Shown piece after piece: positions 23,995 through 35,670 of a stretch of DNA of 64,000 bases; position 1 is the first letter of the stretch; the number at the start of each line of letters is the position of its first letter. The notes beneath the pieces are model-generated. The model did no database searches. It was given only the letters and a program-made list of their open reading frames with translations, and was not told where the DNA came from. Origin of the DNA: Trema orientale (taxonomy: Eukaryota > Streptophyta > Magnoliopsida > Rosales > Cannabaceae); contig JXTC01000058.1 in the NCBI GenBank assembly GCA_002914845.1, positions 106,858-170,857 of the forward strand. Reading direction: 5' to 3'. A program made the position numbers and the translations under genes.

Positions 23995-26047
23995 ATGGAT
24001 AAGCAAAGACTTGAAATCAATCTTGATGATTTAGAATCCAACAGTGTTGACGTACCAATTGATATTGACGATAGGAATGATGGAAGTGGTGGTATTGACC
24101 AACAATTGAAGCGCAAGAGAAGGTTAACTTCCAAAGTACAGAAAAGTTTTGACATGCTTCCTTTGGGTCCTGATAAAAAGCAAAGGGCAAGATGCAAGCT
24201 ATGTGGAGTGGAGTATTTACTGATAGTAAATATAGAATAGGTAATTTGAAAAGGCATATTGATTCATGTGTTAGGAGAAATTATCGTGATGTTGGTCAAT
24301 TATTGATATCTCATGATAATGGTGTAATTAGTTTTGATGGATCTAAGTCTGATTCTGAAAAATTTTGCAATATAGTCATACATGTTGTAATTATGCATGA
24401 TTTGCCTTTTAATTTTGTTGAATATGAGGGCATAAGATCAGTATTTAGTTATTTGCATTCTGCCATATAACTAGTATCCCGATACACTACAAAAGCCGAT
24501 ACAGTTAAGCTGTATAAACAAGAAAAGGCATTTGTGAAATTTATGTTAGAGGTAGCTCCTGGTAGAGTATCTTTTAAATTAGATTTATGGACCTCATTGA
24601 CAAGTGATGGATATTTATATTTGATGTGCCATTATATAGATAAGAATTAGTGTTTGTAAAAAAAAAGTGTTGAGTTTTACCTTTATGTCTCCTCCATATA
24701 GTGGTTTAGGATTGTCTGAAAAACTACATGGCTTATTATGTGAATAAGAACTTGAAAGCAAAGTATTTAGTATTATTTTAGACAATGCCACGTCCACTGA
24801 TATTTCTGTTGAGATGTTGCCACACCAATTGAATCTTAAAGGGCTACTTGTGTGCAATGGTGAATATTTTCATATGTGTTATTGTGCTCATATACTTAAC
24901 TTAATTGTCCACAAGGGGTTGAAACAAATTGATCCATCCATTGTTAAAATTAGAGAGAGTGTTAAATATGTCAAGGAATCTCAAGTTAGAAAGCAGAAAT
25001 TTTTAGAATGTGTGAGCTTAGTATCAGATGGTTGCAGAAAAGGGTTATGCCAAGATGTGTCTACTAGATGGAATTCTACTTATCTTATGCTTCAAAGTGC
25101 TCTATTCTATCGTAGGGCCTTTCAACATATGGAATTAAGTGATTCAAATTATAAGAATTGCCCTTCAAGGGAAGAGTGGGAGAAAGTAGAGAAAATTAGT
25201 TCATTTTTGAAAGTATTTTATGATGCTACTTTTATGATTTCTGGCACAAAGTACCCCACTGCCAACTTGTATTTCCCTGCAATCTATATGTATTATGTGG
25301 CATTAAAGGAAAATAAAGAAGGGGAAGATGAATACCTAAAAGCTGTAGCAAACAAAATGTGGACAAAATTTAATATATATTGGTATGAATTTAGTACAAC
25401 TTTGGCTATAGCGGTTATTCTAGATCCTTGATATAAGCTGAATTGTATTCATTTTTGTTACAAAAAGACTTATGGAAAGGATTCTCTTAAGTATTTTCGT
25501 GTTAAGAAGAAACTAGAATTTTTGTTTGAGGAATACAAGTCAAAATCTACTCAGCTTTCAATATTTATTCCTCTACAAAGGAAAAATGCCAATACTACGC
25601 CTTCAATGGATGATATTGATATTACAATGGGAGCATTTAAGGTAATGTTTCCTTAGCATTGTTTTAAGTGTATTTTATCAATTTATTCTTTCTTAGTTTT
25701 TAATGTATGTTCAATATTTTTTGATATAAGAATTTGATGATATGTCAAGTGACGAATTGAGCAACTCCACGCAAAAATCTCAATTGGAGCTCTACTTAGA
25801 TGAGCCAAGGATGGCTTGGAATATAAAGTTAGATGTCCTAATTTTTTGAAAATCTAATCAATTTTATTATCCAGAACTTGCTGCTATGGCTCGCGACATC
25901 TTGAGCTTTCATGTTTCTACTGTTACTTCTGAAGCTTCATTTAGTGTGGGAGGCTGTATGCTTGACCAATATTGCACTTTACTTAAATCTGACACAGTAG
26001 AGGTAATTATTTGCTTAAGAGATTGGATAAATGGAGACAATGGTTAA
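23995..26047 (+). pseudogene. hAT transposase (BED finger, DDE, C-terminal dimerisation), decayed
   Basis: Begins with a plausible ATG and acidic N-terminus, then a BED zinc finger CKLCGVEY...GNLKRHIDSC broken by a frameshift near 24213. A core follows (YKQEKAFVKFMLE, FKLDLWTSLTSDGYLYLMCHYID) with several stops between 24470 and 24810. A long open stretch, 24814-25431, has CAHILNLIVHKGL and DVSTRWNSTYLML. After an in-frame stop at 25429-25431 and a probable intron (25640-25720), the hAT dimerisation domain appears (25873-26047: ELAAMARDILSFHVSTV, SFSVGGCMLDQY, DTVEVIICLRDW). Plant hAT (Ac-like/RICESLEEPER) family. Multiple stops make it inactive. Confidence 0.85.
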
Positions 26048-26619
26048 ATTATTATCTCTGTTTTTTTTCCTTTCCAAAATTCAATATTTTTATTAATTTG
26101 CCTATGCTAATTTCATTATTTTGTTTGACTATTTGATGTGGATGAATTTGAAGATGTCTTAGATAATGTTACTCAAGATGTCTTCGAGATGAGCATAAAT
26201 AAATATGAGTCATCCTCAAAAACTTGCTCAAATTCTGTTGGAGTTCGAAGTTGTAGCTTATTTCATCTTATGTAATGAGATTTATGTTTGTCATATGTCA
26301 TGTGTGCCAGTGTGTTGAGACTTATGTTTATTTATGTTATGAACTTATGTGTGTGCTTCCTACTTTGATTTGGATATTTGAGACTATGTTATGTTATAGC
26401 TCATATGCATGTTAAAACTTTATTTTTATACTTGTTTAGATTGTTGATACTATATTATGTAATGTGTGTTTGAGAATTTAGACTACATTTTTTATTTGAT
26501 TGCTTATATATCTTGTGGTCTTGTTGGTTCTATTGTATTGAAAATAGAAATTATGTTAATTTAGTTTTACTGAAAATCTGAAGTGAGTTAATTAGGTTGT
26601 ATTAGGTTATATTAGAAAG

Positions 26620-26960
26620 AAATGTGAAAATAAGTCAACCTGTTAAGCTTAATAGGTTCATAACTATGACAGGTTAACCTATATAGGACCTAATTAGTTT
26701 TAACAGATTATTTGATTCATTTAATAGATTAGATAATAAACAGGTTGATATATGTTATACACGACCTGAATATGACCCGTGTAAATATCGTCTTAAATGT
26801 GTCGTGTCATAGGTAACTTGCTAATTTAGCAGGTCATGTATAGGTTTGTAAATGGTGATACGATTATTAAACGTATTATGTTCGTGTTTAGCATATTCTC
26901 ATTATATATGTGTCTTGACACGACACGATTACGACACGGCAACACAAATTGCCACCCCTA
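26620..26960. mobile_element. Right terminus of a hAT element
   Basis: A subterminal region with repeated GACACGA/GTCGTGTC words ends in AAATTGCCACCCCTA at 26960, whose reverse complement TAGGGGTGGCAATTT is the usual hAT tip. It lies 0.9 kb past the transposase. No matching left tip was found between 22.9 and 24.0 kb, so the element is truncated or rearranged on the left. Confidence 0.6.
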
Positions 26961-26989
26961 CTAGTACCTACTCTAATCATATTCATCTC

Positions 26990-27990
26990 TATGTTTGGTA
27001 GGAGGAAAGTGGGAGATAAGAAAAAGTGGGAAAGAAAAATGGAGAAAAAAAATGTGATTTCAGATTGTTTGGTAGGAAGGAACAGGGAGAGGAAGAGAAG
27101 ATAGAGGAGAAATGAAAAGGAGAAAAAATAATGTGGAGCTCACAAAATTTTTCTTCTTCAAATTAGAGAAAGAAGGAGAAAGAAAAAAAGTTTGGAGGAT
27201 TATATTTACACCTTCAACTCCTATAAAGGTACCCCTAATCTAAATTTACCACATTCAAAGATTAAAAAATCTTATTTTTATTATAAGCACCTCTTATCAT
27301 TCCCAAAATAGGTCTCATCACTCTTTAATTTTAATTCATAATCACTTTTAGTACCCCACATTGATGTAATGTTACTCAATTAACAAATAATCATTAATTA
27401 GTTGAACCCTAAAAACATAGTCTATGTATTCACCGCTGCTATTATTCTTCTCCAGCGTTGCACTTCCTCACCCGTCACTTGGTGGAAAATTCCTGAATCT
27501 ATTTGTTTTTCTTGGCGAGTCTCATACATTTCTTTTGTTTTCTTTTGATTTTTTCATTGTGGGTAACACGTTGGTTCTTTGTCCTTTCCCTTGGGGATGA
27601 CAAGTTTTCACTTTTTAATAAAATGTGTCATTTACAAAAATTCTTTTTTATCCATTCAAAAATAAAAAATACTTCTTTAGTTAAACATAGAGGATGAATC
27701 ACTTTTGCTACCCAATCAAATTCCTTTGCATTAGGTTACTACAGACAGACATAATCGAGAACTCTTCAAAACCATAAGAATGCTCTTTTCCTATTATATA
27801 TTACAATTCTTTCTCTATCACACATGTGATATATATATCTCGTTATAGATCATGACTCAATGGCGACCTATTCGTAGGGTCTTGGGGAACATTCTTGAAC
27901 AGGGTTAGAGCTCCTATGGTCACGCCCAAAAAGGGTAGCCACGCTGGTCGCCCCCTCCTCCCCTTTTAGTTATCAAAAAAAAAAAAAGAA
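26990..27990. other. Gene-free spacer, partly MITE-like
   Basis: Purine-rich sequence with ATGTTTGGTAGGAGG and ATTGTTTGGTAGGAAGG (26990-27090) resembles a Harbinger-like MITE end. No gene recognised. The stretch 27840-27960 has short coding-like pieces (TQWRPIRRVLGNILEQ) of unknown origin. Confidence 0.35.
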
Positions 27991-28019
27991 AGGAAAGCCA
28001 CTCGCCTCCACTAACAACT

Positions 28020-28505
28020 CCTACCGATCAAGGAAAGTGGATTCGTCCGAGTGCCGGAATGCTGAAATTGAATGTTGATGCCTCTTTCGATTGTGATTTG
28101 GGTTGTATCGGCATTGGAGCTGTGGTCTGTGATGAGTACTAGATTGTGGTAGACTTCCTCTCCAAAAAAATTCACACTCAGCAGGAGCCTTATGTAGCTA
28201 AGCTTATGGCCATGAAGGAAGCTCTATCCTGGTGTAATGAGAAAGGGCGAATGGTCCAAGTACTAGAGAGTGATTGTTCTACTGCTATAGCAAACGTAAA
28301 TTCAACAGTAGGTTTAGCAACCGAAGACCTTTTAATTGGTGATATCCAGTATTTTATGGATAAATGCAAGGTTGGTTCCTGTTGCTTCGTTAGGCTTGAG
28401 CTTAACAGGGTAGCCCATACACTTGCAAATCTGTGTTTATGTGATGACTTTTATCTGTTTTCTAATGATGTTATCCATGGATGTATAGCCCATTTAGTGG
28501 CAACT
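28020..28505 (+). pseudogene. RNase H-like (RVT_3-type) retroelement remnant
   Basis: The frame reads KWIRPSAGMLKLNVDASFD..GIGAVV, then an in-frame TAG at 28140-28142, then SKKIHTQQEPYVAKLMAMKEAL, VLESDCSTAIANVNS, and RLELNRVAHTLANLCLCDD. This is the RNase H fold common at the C-terminus of plant LINE-like and domesticated RNase H proteins. The first Asp (LNVD) and the ESD Asp are present, but the catalytic Glu of the usual AE motif is Lys (VAKLMA). The open frame then runs into the SABATH exon 4 fragment. No reverse transcriptase upstream. Inactive. Confidence 0.75.
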
Positions 28506-28870
28506 TACCATTTTACGCGCCGTGTTCGGAAGAGTTGAAGTTGGAGATAGAAAAACAAGGTTCATGCTTCATTCATTTGGGAAGGCCTGGAAGCTTTCCC
28601 GTGGATTGGAACAGCAATACTGCTGCTAAGGATAATCACTAGTACTACACCACAGTTGGGGTGCTTTCTCTATGGCCAGAGGCCAGCGAGTAGCCAAAAT
28701 CATAAGATGACTGAGTCATTGCTATAAACCCATTTGGGAACTACACTTCGTGGCATAATCGAACGACTTGTTTTGGAGATACCGACGCATTGTGGCCCAT
28801 CATTTGGTATACCATACTTTTCCCAATCTCATTAATTTGGTCGTTTCCCTGGAAAAAGGGGCTGATTTAG
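28501..28870 (+). pseudogene. Decayed duplicate of SABATH exon 4
   Basis: Matches exon 4 of the gene at 15952-22898 from about base 22554 to the stop: TACGCGCCGTGTTCGGAAGA, GAAGCTTTCCC, ACCACAGTTG, GGCCAGCGAGTAGCCAAAA, then ATTAATTTGGTCGTTTCCCT in register with the parent's 3' end. Small insertions, deletions and stops break the frame. Exons 1-3 are absent; the RNase H remnant abuts it directly. It is the residue of a second SABATH copy. Confidence 0.85.
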
Positions 28871-29460
28871 CATATTTGTTACACGACAACTATACGTACA
28901 AATAGAAAAAAGATTAACTGGGTTTACAGTTTCATACAATATCTATTAATACTATGTAACTTTCAATTTGTACTAGCCTGTAGTGTGAAGAGTAATGATA
29001 GATACAGAATGATGTAGTATGTATTTTTTATCAATATGTATATGATGTGATCTTATTTAAAAGAAGAAACAAGAAAGACGGACAAAAAATATGTCAAATC
29101 AATGTGTATAATTTTTGTTTGTAATTATACGAAGTGCAAAATATTTCATTATTTATAAAAATAAAGTTAGATGTACCGAAATTATATCAAATTTTTAATA
29201 CCAACATATATATAGTATGTGAGTCGGCACTATTTAATTAGTGAATATAATTAATTTATTTGTAGTAAGATCTAATACATCAATAAAATAGTAAAAACTC
29301 GTGTGTCACAATATATTGATATTAAAAATTTGGTACAAATTTTAGGATACCTAGTATTATCTTTATTTATGATCTTCGCATGTGTTTTCTTCCACTTAGC
29401 TTTCCCACTCTCATGTCTTCGTCCCTTTCTTTGAGAAAACAAAAAAACTGTAAATTATTC
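28871..29460. other. Spacer with a dispersed AT-rich repeat
   Basis: Around 29170-29350 are ATGTACCGAAATTATATCAAATTT and an inverse-like AAATTTGGTACAAATTTTAGG. The left part recurs in P450 intron 2 (about 31575-31700). It is a probable MITE family. No gene. Confidence 0.45.
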
Positions 29461-29464
29461 AAAC

Positions 29465-29850
29465 GCCAATAAAAGCAATATGACGATAATAAGAATGGAT
29501 TACGGAAAAGACACTATAAAATTAACAACGATAAAGACTCGATTAATAGAAGACAAGAAAAAAAAAACGACACTAAGACTTACAAAGGACCTCAAAATAG
29601 AATACGTCAATAATTATGTAAACGACATCAAAACTATAATAAGACGGCAAATATTAAACGACATAAAAAACTGGAATACGACGGTAATAAGACAAACGAC
29701 CAAAAAAAAAAAAATTCAAACCCTAGATCTTGAATACACCAACAACAAATTCGAAAACGACAATAAATTATACACTCAACAATACCAGAAAACTTTCAAC
29801 CGAGAAGAGCCCACAAAACGAAAACAAAATTACAAAAGAAAAGAGTGATA
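29465..29850. repeat. Degenerate ACGAC-periodic region with a chance open frame
   Basis: ACGAC words recur about every 20-40 bases in AT-rich sequence (alternating AAACGAC and AATACGACGG/AAGACGG). A plus-strand open frame of 122 codons (29480-29848) encodes a Lys/Thr/Asn/Ile-rich chain with no recognisable domain. I regard the frame as a by-product of the stop-poor periodicity. Confidence 0.45.
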
Positions 29851-30710
29851 ACTGCATCTGAGTCAATTGAAAGAAAAATGTACCAAAGAGTGTGGAAACC
29901 TAAAAGTCACATGATTCGCCGGTCCCAATTCAAACGTTTGACCCTAAAAAGAAAATGAACCTCGTAATTGCTCAGCAGTCGGAATCTTCCTTCTCAAGGT
30001 TTTTTTCTTTTTTTTTTTCTTTACTTTTTTGTAAAAATAATTTTATTAGATAAATGAAATTGACAAATAGCCTCGAAGTACTCTTCCAACTTTCTATGGT
30101 AGTGTTTGTTTTACTTTTAGCATTAACCAAGCGGTTTTAGCATTAACCAAGCGGTTAATTAGTTAGTGATAAAGAATGTACCCATAAGTTGTTAGCTCGT
30201 CTGACCCAATATTCTCTTAAAGAAGCACGAGGTGTTGGTTCAATTTCCACCCTCACCTGTTTCCATTACTAAGCACTAATCACTAACAGATGTATACAAA
30301 ATAAATAAATAGTGGTAAGCGAATGTAGTCAACAAAAAATCGAAATGAGAAAAGACTATACTTCTCACCTATGTGTCCACCATGAAAATTTTATTATAAG
30401 CTCGAGTGCCCAACTTATTGTCATGGGTGTTGTCACACATTACGTGAAAAGGCATAATATACTCAATCATCACCTCCTGGACTTTCTGTGGATACAAGCC
30501 ATGGTGATGGTAGTGACTGGTGGGCAACTGAAATATATACCGCTTAATTTAACATTAATATATAGATATATAGTTTAAACTAAATATCTAAACTCCACTC
30601 AAGTTTAATTCAACATGGGGAAGGACCAAATTCATATCCAAAATTATGCCCCTGTCGGCCATTAAAACACCATCAATCGACATTTAGCTTCTACACCGTA
30701 CACTATCTCC

Positions 30711-30718
30711 ATATAAAG
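30711..30718 (+). promoter_or_regulatory. TATA box of the P450 gene
   Basis: ATATAAAG, 64 bp upstream of the ATG at 30782, implying a leader of about 35-40 bases. Confidence 0.6.
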
Positions 30719-30781
30719 AATGAATTCAACGCAAATCCATATTACATATGTATTTGTTCTGCTGAGCAAAACAGAGTGAAA

Positions 30782-33700
30782 ATGGCTACCCTTCTATTGC
30801 CTAACTTAGAATTTGGCCTCAGTTGCTATGCGTTGCTAGTTTTAGGTGCCTTGTTATTTCTAATGTACCAACTGGTGAAGATGCTAAAGTACCAAAACCA
30901 AGAATCTAGATCTGATATTCCCCCCGGCTCTAGAGGACTACCATTTATAGGAGAAACTCTACAGTTCATGGCAGCCATCAATAGTTCCAAAGGATTCTAT
31001 GATTTTGTTCGAATTCGCCGCCTCCGGTAAATTTTTCTCTTTGCTTCTACTACGTCACTAAAATCAAGCTATAAAATATCTAATTCTGGCTTCTAATATG
31101 TGACTCAAATCAAGCTCAACTATATAGTTACTCAGTCTTGAATGGTTAACTGTGACAGGTATGGGAATTGTTTTAGGACCAACATATTTGGGGAGACGCA
31201 TGTGTTTGTCTCGAGAACTGAGTCAGCTAAAGCGATTCTGAACAATGACTCGGGCATGTTCACTAAGAGATACATAAAGTCCATAGCCGAGCTGGTTGGA
31301 CATCAAAGCCTTCTATGTGCTTCTCAGCAGCACCACAAACTGATACGCAGTCGTCTAAGCAATTTGTTCTCCTCCAATTCTCTGTCTTTGTTCGTCAAAC
31401 AGTTTGATGAGCTAGTTGTTGAAAATCTCAGAAGCTGGGAACATAAAACCACCGTAGTTGTTCTCGACGAAGCACTTAAGGTACATACTCTTAACACGGG
31501 TATTTCTGAAAAGGCCAAGTATTGTTTGTAAGAATCTCAATACTTGATTTCCAGCATAATTTGTTTAAAATGATGACGCTAGGATCCCAATAATTATATC
31601 AAATTAATACAACATATATGCAGTATTGACTGTATTGTAAGTCGTCACTTCTTAATTAGTAAATTATAACTTTTAAAAATAAATCTAATAACAACCACCA
31701 ATTGAATGGATATTACCAGTCAGGTCCATTTCCCAAATTTCTTTTATTAAAAACCTTTTTTTCTTCTTTTAATTTTTTATAAAAATAATAAGAACAACAA
31801 GTAAACATATTTATTTGTAATATAATGTGTATGTCTAATATGTATTTTTAACGATGTATTTCGTAAGATAATATATACTTTTAATTAAAAAAATACTAAT
31901 ATTCTTTAATTAAAAAAAAAAAGAGGGGGAGTACATAAATACCAATTTTTGGGAGAAAGGTTCATAAATACCCTTTTTAAGACTATATTTTCATAAATAC
32001 CTATTTTGTATTTTTATTTCATGAATACCCGTTTTTATAGCATTTTGTTAGAAATATAGACCACCAGTGTTTTACATATGAAATGTATATCGTATTATAC
32101 ATTTCATGCATCAAGTGTATACTATGATAAACATTTCATGAATAAAAATTATACTAAAAATTAGCACACATTTCAAAATATATACTATAAGTCAAATTTA
32201 TAATAAAAAATGTAAACCATGGTAAACATTTATATTAAAAATGTATACTATTCATATTTTATGTATAAAATGTGTACCGCTTAAGTAAAAATTTACATTA
32301 TAAATGTATATCACTCATATTTTGCACATGAAATGTGTACCATAGAAACAGGTATTATTGAAAGAAAAACTAAAACAGGTACTTAAGAAAATAAGTTAAA
32401 AAAATGGGTACTAGGTATAACTTTCTCCTTTTTCTTTTTTTTAATTGCTTGCAAAAAGGGCGGGCCTTACTAGACCTTGGGGTTGTGGCCCAGAACTTTA
32501 TTAAAATAAGAGGAAATTTGATTTTTTGTGATAATTTTTTCAAAAAATTGAAAAATCCCGGAATTTAAAATTGTTCTGAAAAATCCCGGATTTAATTATA
32601 AAAATATTATTTTTGAAAATATTTAGAAAAATACTACTTTTTATTAATTGATGAGATACTTAAGGTAGCTAGTCGAGTTACCTGAGGTAACTTGATTAGT
32701 TACTTCAAGTAACTGAATTGGTTACTCTAAGTAACCTAACTGGTTATCTCGAATATCATTGAAAAATATTAATTTTGAAAAAAAAATGATATTTTTCTAA
32801 ATATTTTTTAAAAGTATTATTTTTCTAATAATACTTTTAAAAAATGATATTTTGCTAAATCAAACCGGAATTTTTCAAAGAAATCAGTCCATCCGGGATT
32901 TTTCAAATTTTGGTATTTTGGGCCTGGATTTTTGTAATAAGCCCTTAAAATATAGTGTACTTTGGACCGGGCCAGGCATATGGAGTCCTTTTGCATTATG
33001 ATATCGTAATTCAATTCAATTGGTGCAGATAGCCAGTGAAGCGATGTGCAAAATGTTAATGAGCATAGACAGTGGACATAAGTTAGAGTTGTTGAGGAAG
33101 GAAGTGACTCTTGTGTGCGAAGGAATGCTTGCATTCCCTCTCAGAATTCCAGGGACCAGATTCTATAAAGGTCTTCAGGTAAATTCACTCATGTCCAATA
33201 GCCCCATTAAATTTAGAATTGGATATAAATACCTGTTGGGATGTATAAAACTGATCATAATCATCTTAAATGAATAAAGAGAAATTTAGGTGGATGACTA
33301 ATAATTCAAATTTGATTAAGTAGATGCCCACTTTGTAAATTTTATAGCTAAATATCCAGGTATATATATTTTTACACTTGATAGATAAACATATTTACTA
33401 ATTTCAGCTACTGTACTGAAATATACTGAGTATATAATTTTTTGTACTTGGTGTATAAAATTTTACATTAGTATATAAAAATATATGCCGGACATTTTGC
33501 TATAACATTTGACAAATGGATATTTACTTAAATTGGGCTCAAATTTTGCGAGCATTAAAATTATTTTGGATTATATTCCGTTATATTTGTATATGCTAGC
33601 TTACGTGATAATTGGGCACTGACGTGTTCTTACCACATAAGTCCTTCATATTTTATATTTTTTTCATTAATCTGGTCAATTTTATGGTTAAGGCGAGAAA

Positions 33701-35670
33701 AAGAATTATGAGCATAATTGAGAAGGAAATTAGTGAAAGGAGAAGAGATTTGGGTGGTTATCATGAAGATTTTCTAGAACGCTTGTTGTTAGAGGATGAT
33801 AAAGGATGTTATGATGCAACCAATAGGTCAACACTATCAGATGCAGAGATCCAAGACAACATCTTAACCATGATCATTGCAGGTTGGTATACAGAAACTT
33901 AATTGTCGACGTCCTCTTGAAAGTGAATTGAATTAATAATAATAATAGAGACACCAAATTTTGTTCGTGTATAGTAATAATTTACCTTGGTGTATGTATG
34001 TAGGTCAAGATACAACGGCTAGTGCAATCACATGGATGGTCAAATACTTGGATGAGAACCCAGAGGTCTTTCACATATTAAGGGTACATGAAAATAGCAC
34101 TTCTTATTACTAATTTTTTTTCAGTACGTACTTGTACAAAATTGGCAGGAGGGTGTGGGGTGGGGTTTGATAAATCTGGCGTTTGAAATTTGCTTAATCA
34201 AATTAATGTGGCTACAAATTCATTAATTTGATACAAACAGAATGAACAATTTCAACTAATAAGGAAAACATCATCAGAGTCATTTCTCACATTGGAAGAT
34301 CTTAATGATATGCCATATTCTTCTAAGGTAATTTCATATTTTCAGCCCCAAGGACTCAACACGTCGAAAAACCAATTTTTTTTTTCTTTTTGTTATCATT
34401 TTCATTTTTTCTTGAATTTTAAAATTTAAAAAAGGGATGACATGAAACAGGTTGTAAAAGAATCCTTAAGAATGGCGTCAGTAGTACCCTGGTTTCCAAG
34501 ACTAGCTCTCCACAACTGTGAGATTGAAGGTTTTGTTTACTTTCCCAAATATTTTATATACAAATACTATGTCTAGTTACGAAATATATTCAATATTATA
34601 TTTCCTCTTTTTAAACATATATTCAATTTATAAACCATATTTTATAGTTGTACTTGTTCCCTTTCTCAGAGTATCATTTCTGTTTTTTATTGTACGCAGG
34701 ATTTAAAATAAAAAAAGGATGGAACGTCAATATTGACGCTAGAGAGGTGCATCTTGATGCTACATTATACAAGGATCCAAACAAGTTCAATCCTTCAAGA
34801 TTTGAGGTTAATTTCTTCCCTAAAAAATATAAAATATAAGTTATTTTCTTAAAGCAAATTTTAATTTGTTAAGGAGCATTTTTCATAATTAATCAGGATG
34901 AGTCGAAACCGTATAGCTTCTTAGCTTTTGGTATGGGAGGGAGGACGTGCCTCGGAATAAACATGGCGAAAACCATGATGCTTGTTTTTCTCCACCGCCT
35001 AATTACCACCTACAGGTCATATATGTGTATATATATATATATATATTTTCTTTTTGGGCTTATTTTTTATGTGTCACTGAAATTTCTTGACTTATTTAAG
35101 GAACCATGGGCAAAACTTGACTAGCTAACTACTTAGGCTATCGGCCTTTTGAGTATAATTAATTGGTCTTATCTCTGGTTTTCTCTTCAAAGCAAAAGAA
35201 AATAATAAATAATATCTCTCATTATAAAGATAAGAATCAGATATATGGAGCTAGCTAGCGACCAAATAATTGAACATTAATATCACATAGTATCATCACG
35301 AACATTAGTTCGTAGAGATGGTTACTCATTATTGTCATCACATTTGTTAAAATGTCCTTTGAAAATTTGAGAAAAGAAATGTGAGATTTCAAAACAAAGA
35401 TTGACTTATTAATTTAAAGCACTAAAAGATTTTGTGATGCATCAGGAAATCTCACATATAAACACATATATGATATATAGAACTTTTAAAAGTCAAAAAT
35501 AGTGGTCCAAATTAAAGAATGATGGTAAACGACACCTATATGGAGTGGCGTTTTTGAATGTATTCAGGTGGAAGGTGATCGACCCAGACTCAAGGATTGA
35601 GAAGTGGGCAATGTTTTCAAGACTAAAAAGTGGATGTCCAGTGATTGTGACGCCGATCACATATGCATGA
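30782..35670 (+). CDS. Cytochrome P450, CYP85 clan, possibly CYP722-like
   Basis: ER-anchored haem monooxygenase. Ten exons: 30782-31026, 31159-31480, 33029-33178, 33693-33882, 34004-34083, 34241-34327, 34451-34529, 34700-34806, 34897-35015, 35568-35670; phases join and give 493 aa. Start chosen at the ATG in AAAATGGC. Seen: N-terminal membrane anchor (about 11-31), PPGSRG hinge (47-52), I-helix AGQDTTAS (302-309) with the proton-relay Asp-Thr, KESLR carrying the ExxR (362-365), NPSRF (415-419), and haem loop FGMGGRTCLG with Cys438 as iron ligand. All essential residues are present. The many small exons and text such as LTMIIAGQDTTAS fit the CYP85 clan (terpenoid, steroid, strigolactone and ABA metabolism). 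CYP722-like is a recollection-based guess; substrate unknown. Intron 2 (1.5 kb) is full of repeats. Confidence 0.93.
31575..31700 (+). repeat. Dispersed AT-rich repeat in P450 intron 2
   Basis: CCAATAATTATATCAAATTA ... TTCTTAATTAGTAAATTATAA ... AAATCTAATAACAAC parallels 29170-29280. Borders unclear. Confidence 0.45.
31930..32430. repeat. Repeat element with internal array in P450 intron 2
   Basis: The ends carry GGGAGAAAGGTTCATAAATACC and an inverse-like GGTATAACTTTCTCC. Between them, TTTCATAAATACCCG units and a 50-60 bp repeated block (GTAAACATTT..AAAATGTATACTATTCATATTTT) occur several times. Probably a MITE with internal tandem repeats. Confidence 0.5.
32495..32945 (+). repeat. GGTAAC-motif dispersed repeat, copy 3 (uninterrupted)
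   Basis: GAGGAAATTTGATTTTTTGT..., then GTTACCTGAGGTAACTTG and CAAGTAACTGAATTGGTTAC, then ATTTTTCTAAATATTTTT, GGGATTTTTCAAATTTTGG and GGCCTGGATTTTTGTAATAAGCCC. Same order and orientation as copy 1, but without element A. It lies inside P450 intron 2. Confidence 0.65.
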
